Source: Marinimicrococcus sp033875255
Lineage (GTDB): Bacteria; Pseudomonadota; Alphaproteobacteria; Geminicoccales; Geminicoccaceae
Direction: 5' to 3'
DNA: 64,000 nt
NCBI GenBank assembly: GCA_033875255.1
Contig: JAWZSN010000003.1
Span: 124,001 to 188,000, forward strand
The notes beneath the pieces were generated by a model. It searched no databases, was not told the DNA's origin, and was given only the letters and a program-made list of their open reading frames with translations. Of the stretch, positions 44,386 to 54,049 are shown piece by piece; the stretch's first letter is position 1, and each line of letters opens with the position of its first letter. Both the position numbers and the translations under genes were made by a program.

Positions 44386-46017
44386 TCACATCCCCGGATA
44401 GTTCGGGCCGCCGCCGCCCTGCGGGACCACCCAGTTGATGTTCTGCGTGGGATCCTTGATGTCGCAGGTCTTGCAGTGCACGCAGTTCTGCGCGTTGATC
44501 TGCAGCCGCCGGCCACCCTTCTCGTCGTCCACGAACTCGTAGACGCCGGCCGGGCAGTAGCGCTGCTCGGGGCCGTCATACTCGGCGAGGTTCACCTCGG
44601 TGGGGATCGCCGGGTCCTTGATCTGCAGGTGGCAGGGCTGCTCCTCCTCGTGGTTGGTGTTCGAGATGAACACCGAGGAGAGCTTGTCGAAGGTCAGCTT
44701 CCCGTCGGGCTTGGGGTAGGCGATCCTCGGCGCCTCGGAGGCCTTCTTGAGGCTCTTGTGGTCCTCGTGGTGCCCCATGGTCCAGGGCGCCTTGCCGCGC
44801 AGCAGATAGGTGTCGATGGCCGAGTAGGCCATCGCCGGCCACAGGCCCCAGCGGAACGAGGGGCGGATGTTGCGCACCCGGTAGAGCTCGTCCCAGAGCC
44901 AGGTCTGCTCGAGCTTCTTCGGGTAGGCGTCCATCGAGGGCGCCTCGGCGTCGGCGGCCAGGGCCTCGAAGGCGGCCTCGGCGGCGGTCATGCCCGACTT
45001 CATGGCGGTGTGGGTGCCCTTGATCTTGGGCACGTTCAAGAAGCCCGCGGCATCGCCGACGATGGCCCCGCCCGGGAAGGTCAGCTTGGGGATCGACTGG
45101 AAGCCGCCCTCGGAGAGGGCGCGGGCGCCATAGGCCACCCGCCTGCCGCCCTCGAGCACGGCGCGGATCACGGGATGGGTCTTGTAGCGCTGCATCTCCT
45201 CGAAGGGCGAGAGATGCGGGTTCCAGTAGTCGAGCCCCACCACGAAGCCGATCGACACCAGATTGTCGCCGAAATGGTAGAGCCACGAGCCGCCATAGGT
45301 CTTGGTGTCGACCGGCCAGCCGATGGTGTGGACGATCTTGCCGGGCTGATGTTTTGCCGGGTCGATCTCCCAGAGCTCCTTGATGCCCAGCCCGTAGGTC
45401 TGCGGCTGCACGCCCTCGCGCAGGTTGAAGCGCTCGAACAGGGTTTTCGTCAGCGAGCCGCGGCAGCCCTCGCCGAAGAGCGTGATCTTGGCGTGCAGCT
45501 CCATGCCCGGCTCGTAATTCGGACCCTGCTCGCCGGTGCGGGTCAGGCCCATGTCGCCGGTGGCGACCCCCCGGACCCTTCCGTTCTCGTCATAGAGCAC
45601 CTCGGCGGCGGCGAAGCCGGGATAGATCTCCACCCCGGCGGCTTCCGCCTGCTCGCCCAGCCAGCGGCAGAGATTGCCCAGGCTGGCGATGTAGTTGCCC
45701 TCGTTGTGCATCTGCGGCGGCGTCGGCAGGCGGAACGAGGAGGTCTCGGTCAGATAGAGGAAGCTGTCGTCCTTCGCCGGGGTATCGAGCGGCGCCCCCT
45801 TCTCCTTCCAGTCGGGGATCAGCTCGTCCAGGGCGCGCGGCTCGATCACGGCGCCGGAGAGGATGTGGGCGCCGACCTCGGAACCCTTCTCGAGCACGCA
45901 GACGCTGATCTCGCGGCCGCTCTCCAGGGCGAGCTGGCGCAGCCGGATGGCGGCGGCGAGGCCCGACGGGCCGGCACCGACGATGACGACGTCATATTCC
46001 ATCGCTTCGCGCTGCAT
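44386..46017 (-). CDS. electron-transfer flavoprotein-ubiquinone oxidoreductase
   Basis: The 543-residue ETF-QO has an N-terminal FAD-binding VVIVGAGPSGLAAAIRL (about 10-26), the quinone-site region with GLGIKELWEI and GWPVDTKTYGGSWLYH, and a C-terminal [4Fe-4S] ferredoxin domain (CPAGVYEF, NCVHCKTCDIKDPTQNINW). It passes electrons from fatty-acid and amino-acid catabolism to quinone on the cytoplasmic membrane. ATG at 46017 follows GAGGAG. Full length. Confidence 0.96.
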   Translation of the reverse strand: MQREAMEYDVVIVGAGPSGLAAAIRLRQLALESGREISVCVLEKGSEVGAHILSGAVIEPRALDELIPDWKEKGAPLDTPAKDDSFLYLTETSSFRLPTPPQMHNEGNYIASLGNLCRWLGEQAEAAGVEIYPGFAAAEVLYDENGRVRGVATGDMGLTRTGEQGPNYEPGMELHAKITLFGEGCRGSLTKTLFERFNLREGVQPQTYGLGIKELWEIDPAKHQPGKIVHTIGWPVDTKTYGGSWLYHFGDNLVSIGFVVGLDYWNPHLSPFEEMQRYKTHPVIRAVLEGGRRVAYGARALSEGGFQSIPKLTFPGGAIVGDAAGFLNVPKIKGTHTAMKSGMTAAEAAFEALAADAEAPSMDAYPKKLEQTWLWDELYRVRNIRPSFRWGLWPAMAYSAIDTYLLRGKAPWTMGHHEDHKSLKKASEAPRIAYPKPDGKLTFDKLSSVFISNTNHEEEQPCHLQIKDPAIPTEVNLAEYDGPEQRYCPAGVYEFVDDEKGGRRLQINAQNCVHCKTCDIKDPTQNINWVVPQGGGGPNYPGM

Positions 46018-46113
46018 CTTCGCTCCTCGATAGCTCGTGACGGGATGGGGGCGGGTGAGGTTCGTGAATAGCGGCGGCAATAGCACAGGCGGTCGGGGCG
46101 AGCCAGTTCACGA

Positions 46114-47181
46114 CTACCCGGAAGGACCGCGCGCCCGCCCGCGTGCGAGGAGCAGGCCCGCGGCCATGGCGGCCCCGGCAGCGGCCAGCAGCAGGCCACC
46201 GCTCGCCAGCGGCCGGAACAGCAGCCAGCCGCCGGCAACGCAGGCGAGTGCGAAGGCGCCGGCCATGAGCGCCGCCCCGGCGATCGCGGTCCCGGGACTG
46301 CGCCCCTCGACGCCCAGCCCGGCGCGCAGCAGCAGCATCGCCACGAAGGCCAGGAAGCCGCCGCCCGCCCGCGCCTGCCAGGCGCCGAGCCAGTCCTCGC
46401 GCTGCGCCCTGCCGAGCAGCTCGCCGGCCTCCTGCCGGCCCGCCGCGGCCAGCGCCACCGTCCTGCCTCCGGGCGTCCGCCACGGCACCAGCCGGCCGCT
46501 CTCGAGGCCTGCCACGACGCTGATCTCCTGCGCCGGCACGGCAAGGAACCGCAGCCGCAGGTCGCCGATCGCCGGGTCCTGCGCATCGCCGGTATGGAGC
46601 CAGTCGCCGGCCTTGCGGAACCGGCGGCCGGCCTGCCCGGCGAGCGCCCCGGCCGGGGCCGGCACGGCCATGGTGGCGGGCAGCTCCGCCAGCACTTCCG
46701 GCGAGAGCAGCAGCCGGCCGAGCCTTGCTTCGGGGGCAGCGAAGCTGGCGCGGGGAATGGCCATGCTGCCGGGATTGCCGTGGGCGAGGCGCTGGTCGAA
46801 GCGGGAGGAGTCGATGAGGGCGGCACTCCAGACCGGCTCGTAGGCGACCGTCTTGTTGTCGCCGGTGCCCTCGCGATGCTCGCGCCACTGGTACATCTCG
46901 ACCAGCCGGTCGAGCCGCAGGGCGTGAGCGCTCACGCCCAGAAGCGGATCGCGCGGCGGCTGCTCCACGACGGTCGCACCTTGCACGAACACCGCGCCCG
47001 CCGCCTCGCCGCCGGGCGCCTGCGGATCGACCGCATGGAGCCCGGCCGCGGCTGCCCGCAGATCGGCGGTGCGCGTCGCGCTGCGTATCTCGCCGGCCAC
47101 CAGCAGCCAGCCGCTCGCGCCCACAAGCGCCAGTCCGACAAGCGTCAGTGGCCATGGCCGGCGTCGTTGTCTCCTCGGCAT
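46114..47181 (-). CDS. TMEM43-family membrane protein
   Basis: The 355-residue protein has an N-terminal TM (about 10-28), a large periplasmic or luminal-like domain with VEMYQWREH, GDNKTVAYEPVWSAALIDSSRF and AIPRASF, and three C-terminal TM helices (about 275-350). These strings are typical of bacterial TMEM43 homologues; the function is not established. It lies head-to-head with the glycosylase gene. ATG at 47181 is the first in the frame. Confidence 0.85.
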   Translation of the reverse strand: MPRRQRRRPWPLTLVGLALVGASGWLLVAGEIRSATRTADLRAAAAGLHAVDPQAPGGEAAGAVFVQGATVVEQPPRDPLLGVSAHALRLDRLVEMYQWREHREGTGDNKTVAYEPVWSAALIDSSRFDQRLAHGNPGSMAIPRASFAAPEARLGRLLLSPEVLAELPATMAVPAPAGALAGQAGRRFRKAGDWLHTGDAQDPAIGDLRLRFLAVPAQEISVVAGLESGRLVPWRTPGGRTVALAAAGRQEAGELLGRAQREDWLGAWQARAGGGFLAFVAMLLLRAGLGVEGRSPGTAIAGAALMAGAFALACVAGGWLLFRPLASGGLLLAAAGAAMAAGLLLARGRARGPSG

Positions 47182-47256
47182 GGAGGGAAGCTAGCGGCGG
47201 GCCGGGCCGGGGGCCAGTGCACACTGTTTGCCGGGCGCCCGGCGCATGCTACGAGA

Positions 47257-47943
47257 ATGGCCGCGATGACCATCCTGCCTCTCGATGCCGCCCGCCTGAC
47301 CGAGGCGCTCGACGCGCTCGCGGCGCGCGACGAGCATATCGCCCGGGCCCTGCCGCGGGTCGGCTACCCGGTGCCGCGGGTCCGCGAGCCGGGCTTTGCC
47401 ACGCTGTTGCGGATCGTCGCCGCCCAGCAGATCTCGACCACCGCCTCGGCCGCCATCTGGGGCCGCCTGGAGCAGCGGCTGGGCGGCTCGGTCTGTGCCG
47501 AGGGATTTCTCGGGCTCGGCGATGCCGACTTGCGCGCCTGCGGCTTCAGTCTCAGGAAGGCGGAGTATGGGCGCGCGCTGGCCCAGGCGATCACCTCGGG
47601 CGAGCTGGCGCTCGAGACGCTGGCGCACCTGCCCGAGGACGAGGCGGTGGCGGCGATCACGGCGCTGCGCGGCTTCGGGCGATGGAGTGCCGAGATCTAC
47701 CTGCTGTTCGCGCTCGGCCGCATCGACGTCATGCCGGCCGGCGACCTCGCTCTGCAGGTAGGCGCGCAGCGCCTGAAGGGGCTGGAGGCGCGGCCGAGCG
47801 ACACGGGCCTGCGCGCGCTGGCCGAGCAATGGCGTCCATGGCGCGGGGCGGCAGCCATCTTCCTGTGGCATTTCTACGGGGCGGCCAGTCTCGACGAGGA
47901 GCCCGCCGCGGCCGCCGGCGGGGCGGGCCGCACACCCTCCTGA
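47257..47943 (+). CDS. AlkA-type DNA-3-methyladenine glycosylase
   Basis: The 228-residue protein has the HhH-GPD fold. The helix-hairpin-helix is LRGFGRWSAEIYLLF (about 140-154), and the catalytic Asp lies in MPAGDLALQVG (about 165). It removes alkylated bases in base-excision repair. It is shorter than E. coli AlkA because it lacks the N-terminal domain, which is usual for alphaproteobacterial members. The ATG at 47257 was chosen as the first ATG with the conserved helix downstream. Confidence 0.9.
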   Translation: MAAMTILPLDAARLTEALDALAARDEHIARALPRVGYPVPRVREPGFATLLRIVAAQQISTTASAAIWGRLEQRLGGSVCAEGFLGLGDADLRACGFSLRKAEYGRALAQAITSGELALETLAHLPEDEAVAAITALRGFGRWSAEIYLLFALGRIDVMPAGDLALQVGAQRLKGLEARPSDTGLRALAEQWRPWRGAAAIFLWHFYGAASLDEEPAAAAGGAGRTPS

Positions 47944-48059
47944 GGCCGCCGAGCTTGTCGTGACACCCCCCATTTGCTAGATCAGCGGCGCGCAGGTCCG
48001 GCCACCGGTCGGCGGCGGCTTGTCCTTGTCATTTCTGCATTCCCGGGAACGTCCAGCCC

Positions 48060-50792
48060 TTGACCACCATCGGTCAGCCACGCCCGTTCGAGATCGTCCC
48101 GATCGAGGAGGAGATGAAGCGCTCCTACCTCGATTACGCCATGAGTGTGATCGTGAGCCGGGCGCTTCCCGACGCGCGCGACGGGCTGAAGCCCGTTCAG
48201 CGCCGCATCCTCTTCGCCATGCACGAGGCGGGCTACGAGCCCAACAAGCCGCACCGCAAGAGTGCCCGCATCGTCGGCGACGTGATGGGCAAGTACCACC
48301 CGCACGGCGACAGCGCGATCTACGACGCCATGGTGCGCCTGGCGCAGGACTTCACCATGCGCCTGCCGCTGATCGACGGGCAGGGCAATTTCGGCTCGAT
48401 GGACGGCGATTCGGCGGCGGCCATGCGGTACACCGAGGCGCGCCTCGCGCGCTCGGCCAACGCGCTGCTCCACGACATCGAGAAGGACACGGTCGACTTC
48501 CGCGCCAACTACGACGAGAGCGCGCACGAGCCGGTCGTCCTGCCGGCGCAGTTCCCCAACCTGCTGGTCAACGGCGCCGGCGGCATCGCCGTCGGCATGG
48601 CGACCAACATCCCGCCCCACAATCTGGGCGAGGTGATCGACGCCTGCGTGGCGCTGGTCGAGCAGCCCGACCTCGAGCTGGCCGACCTGCTCGAGCATGT
48701 CACCGGACCCGACTTCCCGACCGGGGCGATCATCCTCGGCCGGCACGGCATCCAGCAGGCCTACATGACCGGCCGCGGCAGCGTGGTGGTGCGCAGCCGG
48801 ACCTCCATCGAGGAGGTCCGCAAGGACCGCTTCGCCATCGTGGTCACCGAGGTCCCCTACCTCGTCAACAAGAGCCGGATGATCGAGCGCATCGCCGAGG
48901 TGGTGCGCGACAAGAAGGTCGAGGGGATCTCCGACCTGCGCGACGAGTCCGACCGCCACGGCGTGCGCGTGGTGATCGAGCTCAGGCGCGACGCCGACGC
49001 CGACGTGGTCTTGAACCAGCTCTTCAAGTACACGCCGCTGCAGACCTCCTTCGGCATCAACATGGTGGCCCTGGTGGGCGGCCGGCCGGTGACGCTGTCC
49101 TTGAAGGAGGTGCTGCAGAACTTCCTCGAGTTCCGCGAGGAGGTCGTCACCCGCCGCACCGTCTTCGAGCTGGGCAAGGCGCGCGACCGGGCGCATGTGT
49201 TGATCGGTCTGGCCGCCGCGGTGGCCGACATCGACGCGGTGATCCGCCTGATCCGGGCAGCGCCCAACCCGCAGGTCGCCCGCGAGGAGCTGATGGCGCG
49301 GGCATGGCCCGTCGACCAGATCGCCCCGCTGCTGGACCTGGTGGAGCCCTCCGAGGGCACGCTGGCGCCCGAGGCGGCCTCGTTCCGCCTCACCGAGCGG
49401 CAGGCCCGGGCGATCCTCGACCTGCAGCTGCAGCGCCTGACCGGGCTCGAGCGCGAGAAGATCCGCGCCGAGCTCGACGACATCGCCGGCCGCATCCGCG
49501 AGCTGCTCGAGATCCTGCGCGAGCGGCCGCGCATGCTCGAGGTCATCAAGGGCGAGCTCCTCGCGATGCGCGAGCAGTTCGCCAACCCGCGGCGCACCGA
49601 GATCGACATCTTCTCGGAGCCCGAGTCCGACATCGAGGACCTAATCCAGCGCGAGGACATGGTCGTCACGGTCACCCACAAGGGCTACATCAAGCGGGTG
49701 CCGCTCTCGACCTACCGTTCGCAGCGCCGCGGCGGCAAGGGCCGCTCGGGCATGAAGACCCACGACGACGATTTCGTCTCGCGGCTGTTCGTGGCCAGCA
49801 CCCACACGCCGGTGCTGTTCTTCTCGAGTCTCGGCCGGGTCTACAAGCTCAAGGTCTACAAGCTGCCCATGGGCACGCCCCAGGCGCGCGGCAAGGCCAT
49901 GATCAACCTCTTCCCGTCGCTGGGCGAGGGCGAGTACATCACCGCCGTCCTGCCGCTGCCCGAGGACGAGGCGGAGTGGCAGGGCATGTCGATCTTCTTC
50001 GCCACCGCCCGCGGCCGGGTGCGGCGCAACGAGCTCGCCGACTTCATCCGCGTGCCGTCCAACGGCAAGATCGGCATGGGCCTCGACGAGGGCGACCGGC
50101 TGGTCGGCGCCAAGGTCTGTGACGCCAGCCACGACGTGCTGCTGGCCGCCAAGGGCGGCAAGGCGATCCGCTTCCCTGTGGAAAGCGTGCGGATCTTCAA
50201 GTCGCGCAGCTCCGAGGGGGTCATCGGCATGGACCTCGCCCAGGGCGAGGAGGTGGTCTCGATGGCCATCATCGACCATGTCGACATCACCATCGACGAG
50301 CGCGACGAGTATCTGCGCTGGGCCAATGCCCGCCGCCGCGCGCCGGGCGAGGAGGGCGAGCCTGCCGAGGCGGTCGAGCTCAAGGTGCTCTCCGAGGAGC
50401 GCTGCGCCGAGCTCGAGAGCCGCGAGCAGCTGCTCCTCGCCGTCACCGCCAACGGCTTTGGCAAGCGCACCTCGGCGCTCGAGTACCGGGTCACCCATCG
50501 CGGCGGCCAGGGCATCATCAACATCGAGACCAGCGACCGCAACGGCATGGTGGCGGCGACCTTCCCGGTGGCCGAGGGCGACCAGGTCATGCTGGTCACC
50601 GACAAGGGCCAGACGATCCGCATCCCCGTCGACGATATCCGTATCGCCGGCCGCAACACCCAGGGCGTCAAGCTGTTCCATACCGACGAGGACGAGCATG
50701 TCGTCTCGGCGGCCAGGCTTACCGAGGCGGAGACCGAGAACGGCGTCGACGGCGAGGAGCCGGAGGCGGGTGTCGAAGGCAGCGAGGGCTAG
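48060..50792 (+). CDS. gyrA: DNA gyrase subunit A
   Basis: The 910-residue protein has the breakage-reunion domain with the catalytic Tyr at 124 (AMRYTEARLA), the quinolone region YHPHGDSAIYDA with S85 and D89 (susceptible-type residues), and the GyrA box QRRGGKG (555-561), followed by six beta-pinwheel blades. The GyrA box separates it from ParC. The start is a TTG at 48060; no ATG or GTG gives the conserved N-terminus. The acidic tail (EEPEAGVEGSEG) is common in gyrA of this class. Confidence 0.97.
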   Translation: MTTIGQPRPFEIVPIEEEMKRSYLDYAMSVIVSRALPDARDGLKPVQRRILFAMHEAGYEPNKPHRKSARIVGDVMGKYHPHGDSAIYDAMVRLAQDFTMRLPLIDGQGNFGSMDGDSAAAMRYTEARLARSANALLHDIEKDTVDFRANYDESAHEPVVLPAQFPNLLVNGAGGIAVGMATNIPPHNLGEVIDACVALVEQPDLELADLLEHVTGPDFPTGAIILGRHGIQQAYMTGRGSVVVRSRTSIEEVRKDRFAIVVTEVPYLVNKSRMIERIAEVVRDKKVEGISDLRDESDRHGVRVVIELRRDADADVVLNQLFKYTPLQTSFGINMVALVGGRPVTLSLKEVLQNFLEFREEVVTRRTVFELGKARDRAHVLIGLAAAVADIDAVIRLIRAAPNPQVAREELMARAWPVDQIAPLLDLVEPSEGTLAPEAASFRLTERQARAILDLQLQRLTGLEREKIRAELDDIAGRIRELLEILRERPRMLEVIKGELLAMREQFANPRRTEIDIFSEPESDIEDLIQREDMVVTVTHKGYIKRVPLSTYRSQRRGGKGRSGMKTHDDDFVSRLFVASTHTPVLFFSSLGRVYKLKVYKLPMGTPQARGKAMINLFPSLGEGEYITAVLPLPEDEAEWQGMSIFFATARGRVRRNELADFIRVPSNGKIGMGLDEGDRLVGAKVCDASHDVLLAAKGGKAIRFPVESVRIFKSRSSEGVIGMDLAQGEEVVSMAIIDHVDITIDERDEYLRWANARRRAPGEEGEPAEAVELKVLSEERCAELESREQLLLAVTANGFGKRTSALEYRVTHRGGQGIINIETSDRNGMVAATFPVAEGDQVMLVTDKGQTIRIPVDDIRIAGRNTQGVKLFHTDEDEHVVSAARLTEAETENGVDGEEPEAGVEGSEG

Positions 50793-50844
50793 GCGCCTGC
50801 CTCGTCCTGCCGCCCGCAAAGCCATGAGAGCGGGGGAGCCGCCC

Positions 50845-51360
50845 ATGTCGCGTCAACGCGTGGCGATCTATCCCGGGACGTTCGATCCCATCCATGTGGG
50901 CCATCTGGACGTCATTCGCCGGGCCACGAGCCTGGTCGACCGGCTGGTCGTGGCGGCGGCGATCAATGCCGGCAAGGACCCGCTGTTCACGCTCGAGGAG
51001 CGGGTGCGCATGGTGGAGGCGGATATCAACGCCGCCATGGCCGCCAACCTGATGAACGGCGCGCGGGTCGAGGTGCTGCCGTTCGAGAACCTGCTCGTCC
51101 AGTTCGCCGCCGACCAGGGGGCGGACATGGTCATCCGCGGCCTGCGCGCGGTCTCCGACTTCGAGTACGAGTTCCAGATGGCGCTCAACAACAAGCGCCT
51201 GAAGCCCAAGATCGAGACCGTCTTCCTCATGGCCTCGGAGACCAGCCAGTTCATCTCCTCGCGCTTCGTCAAGGAGATCCACATGCTGGGCGGCGACGTC
51301 TCCAGCATGGTCTCGCCCTTCGTCCTCACGCAGCTCGAGCGCAAGCGCGGGCGTTCCTGA
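50845..51360 (+). CDS. coaD: phosphopantetheine adenylyltransferase
   Basis: The 171-residue protein has YPGTFDPIHVGHLDVI (the T/HxGH motif, about 9-24) and the ISSRFVKEI block near 144. It makes dephospho-CoA from phosphopantetheine and ATP in CoA synthesis. ATG at 50845 follows GGGGGAG by 6 bases; an ATG at 50824 is a less likely start. gyrA, coaD, queA and tgt follow one another on one strand, with the last two overlapping. Confidence 0.97.
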   Translation: MSRQRVAIYPGTFDPIHVGHLDVIRRATSLVDRLVVAAAINAGKDPLFTLEERVRMVEADINAAMAANLMNGARVEVLPFENLLVQFAADQGADMVIRGLRAVSDFEYEFQMALNNKRLKPKIETVFLMASETSQFISSRFVKEIHMLGGDVSSMVSPFVLTQLERKRGRS

Positions 51361-51367
51361 GCCGTCC

Positions 51368-52408
51368 ATGCGCGTCGACCTGTTCGATTTCGAGCTGCCG
51401 CCAGAGCTGATCGCCCAGCGTCCCGCCGAGCCGCGCGAGAGCGCCCGGCTGCTGGAGGTGGCGGAAGGCCCGGCCGAGCATCGCGTCGCCGACCTGCCCG
51501 GCCAGCTGCGCCCGGGCGACCACCTGATCCTCAACGACACCCGCGTGCTGCCCACCCGCTTCTTCGGCCGGCGCGGTAACGCCACGGTCGAGGTGACGCT
51601 GGTCGAGCGGATCGACGGCCGCTCCTGGCTCTGCCTGGCCAGGCCCGGCAAGCGGCTGCGCCTGGGCGAGACGGTGGAGCTCGCCGAGGGGCTGGCGGCC
51701 GACGTTGCCGAAAAGCGCGAGGACGGCTTCATCCGCCTCGACTTCGCGCTCGAGGAAGCCGAGCTCCTGGCCGCGATCCGCCGGCACGGCAGCATGCCGC
51801 TGCCGCCCTACATCAAGCGGCCGCGCGGCGGCGACGCACGCGATCTCGCGGACTACCAGACGGTGTTCGGGCGTCGCGAGGGCTCCGTCGCGGCGCCCAC
51901 GGCCTCGCTGCATCTCACCGAGCGGCTCCTCGATGAGCTGGCGGCGCGCGGCGTGACGTGGAGCTTCGTCACCCTCCATGTCGGGCTCGGCACGTTCCTG
52001 CCGGTGAAGGCGGAGGACACGGGCGGCCACCGCATGCACAGCGAGTGGTGGGAGGTGCCCGAGGAGACGGCGACGCGGGTGAACGCCGCGCGCGAGGCGG
52101 GCGGAAGGCTCGTGGCCGTGGGCACCACCGTGCTGCGGACCCTCGAGACCGCCACCGACGAGGCCGGCGTGCTGCGGGCGGGGCAGGGCAGCACCGACAT
52201 CTTCATCACGCCCGGGCACCGCTTCACGAGCGCCGATCTCCTGCTCACCAACTTCCACCTGCCGCGCTCGACCCTCTTCATGCTGGTCTCGGCCTTCGCC
52301 GGGCTCGAGCGGATGCAGGGCGCCTACGCTTTCGCGATCGATCGCGGCTACCGGTTCTTCTCCTATGGCGACGCCTGCCTGCTGCACCGGCGCCGGGATT
52401 CCGCCTGA
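51368..52408 (+). CDS. queA: tRNA preQ1(34) S-adenosylmethionine ribosyltransferase-isomerase
   Basis: The 346-residue protein builds epoxyqueuosine in the wobble position of tRNA using the ribose of S-adenosylmethionine. Diagnostic strings include LPPELIAQRPAEPRESARLL, LILNDTRVLPTRFFG, GSVAAPTASLHLTERLL, TLHVGLGTFLPVK and TNFHLPRSTLFMLVSAFAG. Length matches QueA. Its stop overlaps the tgt start (TGATG), so both queuosine steps are coupled. Confidence 0.97.
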   Translation: MRVDLFDFELPPELIAQRPAEPRESARLLEVAEGPAEHRVADLPGQLRPGDHLILNDTRVLPTRFFGRRGNATVEVTLVERIDGRSWLCLARPGKRLRLGETVELAEGLAADVAEKREDGFIRLDFALEEAELLAAIRRHGSMPLPPYIKRPRGGDARDLADYQTVFGRREGSVAAPTASLHLTERLLDELAARGVTWSFVTLHVGLGTFLPVKAEDTGGHRMHSEWWEVPEETATRVNAAREAGGRLVAVGTTVLRTLETATDEAGVLRAGQGSTDIFITPGHRFTSADLLLTNFHLPRSTLFMLVSAFAGLERMQGAYAFAIDRGYRFFSYGDACLLHRRRDSA

Positions 52409-53535
52409 TGACCGAGTTCGGCTACCAGCTCCTCGCCACCGACAAGGCGGCCCGGCGCGGGCGTCTCGCGACCGCCCACGGGCCCATCGAGACGCCCTGC
52501 TTCATGCCGGTCGGCACCGCCGCCACCGTCAAGGCGATGACCATGGACATGGTGCGCTCGACCGGGGCGCAGATCGTCTTGGGCAACACCTACCACCTGA
52601 TGCTGCGGCCGGGTGCCGAGCGCGTGGGCGGCCTCGGCGGGCTGCACGAGTTCATGCGCTGGCCGGGGCCGATCCTCACCGACAGCGGCGGCTTCCAGGT
52701 GATGTCGCTGGCCGAGCGCCGCAAGATCACCGAGCGTGGTGTCACCTTCAGCTCGCACATCGACGGCGCCCGCCACGATCTCACGCCCGAGCGCAGCATC
52801 GAGATCCAGCATCTGCTGGATGCCACCATCACCATGCAGCTCGACGAGTGCCTGAAGCTGCCGGCGCCGCGCCGCGAGATGGAGCGGGCGATGGAGCTGT
52901 CGCTGCGCTGGGCGGCGCGCTCGAAGGAGGCCTTCACGGCGCGCGAGGGCTACGGCCTGTTCGGCATCGTCCAGGGCGGCATCGACCCGGAGCTGCGCCG
53001 GCGCTCGGCCGAAGGGCTGCAGCAGATCGGCTTCGAGGGCTATGCGGTGGGTGGGCTCGCCGTCGGTGAGCCGCAGGCCGAGATGTTCGCCACGCTCGAT
53101 GCCACCTGCCCGTTCCTGCCCGACGACCGGCCGCGCTATCTGATGGGTGTCGGCAAGCCCTCCGATCTCGTGGGCGCCGTGCTGCGCGGGATCGACATGT
53201 TCGACTGCGTGATGCCGACCCGCTCGGGGCGCACCGGCCAGGCTTTCACGCGGCGCGGCACCGTCAACCTCCGCAATGCCCGTCACGCCGACGATCCGCG
53301 TCCCCTCGACGAGACCTCCGACTGCCCCGCCGCCCGCGACTACAGCCGCGCCTATCTCCACCATCTGGTAAAGTCCGGCGAGATCCTGGCCTCGATCCTG
53401 CTGACCTGGAACAATCTCTGGTACTATCAGCAGCTGATGCGCGAGATGGGTGTGGCCATCGAGGAGGGCAGGGCCGAGGCGTTCGCCGGCGCCTTCGCCG
53501 AGGAGCAGGCCCTGGGCGACATCCCGCCCCGCTGA
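52408..53535 (+). CDS. tgt: tRNA-guanine transglycosylase
   Basis: The 375-residue protein exchanges guanine-34 for preQ1. Catalytic and substrate residues are present: DSGGFQVMSL (nucleophile-side Asp), GGLAVGE, and the second Asp in GIDMFDCVMPTRSGRTGQ. The zinc-binding segment is unusual: family members have a CxCxxC pattern before the YSRAYLHHL helix, whereas here the sequence reads SDCPAARDYSRAYLHHL, so two of the three cysteines are replaced (Ser and Ala). Start ATG overlaps the queA stop. Confidence 0.95.
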   Translation: MTEFGYQLLATDKAARRGRLATAHGPIETPCFMPVGTAATVKAMTMDMVRSTGAQIVLGNTYHLMLRPGAERVGGLGGLHEFMRWPGPILTDSGGFQVMSLAERRKITERGVTFSSHIDGARHDLTPERSIEIQHLLDATITMQLDECLKLPAPRREMERAMELSLRWAARSKEAFTAREGYGLFGIVQGGIDPELRRRSAEGLQQIGFEGYAVGGLAVGEPQAEMFATLDATCPFLPDDRPRYLMGVGKPSDLVGAVLRGIDMFDCVMPTRSGRTGQAFTRRGTVNLRNARHADDPRPLDETSDCPAARDYSRAYLHHLVKSGEILASILLTWNNLWYYQQLMREMGVAIEEGRAEAFAGAFAEEQALGDIPPR

Positions 53536-53883
53536 CGCGGTCTCCGGCCTGCTGGAACCGCGTGCTGCAGAGCACCCCCGCAAGCGGTCTTGCGATGCCA
53601 AGAGAGCGGCAAAAGGCCGTGGCGACGGTGCTGTGCGAGGCGCTGCGCGCGTCTCCCGCTCATCGTCTTCCGCCAATCGGCCTCGCTGACGGTCCACCGG
53701 ATCTTCAGCTCTCCTGGTGATTCGGCCGGCGTGCGCGTGCGGCGCCGCACGCGTCCAAGGCGCCCTCCTCCTCCACCATCCGCGAGGATGCCGGACGGAC
53801 GGCCGAGGAAGGGCAGGCGGCGCTGGATGGCTGCCAGCCCGGGGCGAAGCACGCAAAGATGTCCCGGCCGCAGTCAATCGACC

Positions 53884-53925
53884 GACGGAAAAAAAAGCGG
53901 CCGCGCAGCGCCTTGCGCGCCTTCG
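53884..53925 (-). terminator. minus-strand intrinsic terminator
   Basis: On the minus strand GCGCGC AAGGCGCT GCGCGGCCGC is followed by TTTTTTTTCC. It has the longest T-tract of the family. No minus-strand gene ends here; it faces the plus-strand copy at 53632. Confidence 0.65.
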
Positions 53926-53977
53926 ACGCCACGAGCCGCACCGCCTCCCGACCGTCCCCTGTGACATTTTCTCCGGA

Positions 53978-54014
53978 AAGCCGCTTGACGCGTACGACAC
54001 GCTGCGGCTTTTTG
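53978..54014 (+). promoter_or_regulatory. leader hairpin with T-tract upstream of atuA
   Basis: AAGCCGC and GCGGCTT form a 7-bp stem with an inner GCGT/ACGC helix, followed by TTTTT. It ends about 35 bases before the AtuA start codon. It may terminate upstream transcription or act as an attenuator of the operon. Confidence 0.5.
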
Positions 54015-54049
54015 TGTGAAAACCTATGCAGACAAGAACAGGGAGACCC

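Larger units (their letters stand above)
53536..54049. other. intergenic region between tgt and the AtuA operon
   Basis: It holds a plus-strand AAGGCGCT-type hairpin (53632-53660), a diverged palindromic element (about 53700-53800), a minus-strand hairpin with an eight-T tail (53884-53925) and a further hairpin at 53978-54014. Short overlapping frames here are repeat-derived and not supported. Confidence 0.65.

Noticed and set aside
52408..53535. tgt as a pseudogene because of lost zinc cysteines
   Set aside because: The frame, length and catalytic motifs are intact and it is coupled to queA.
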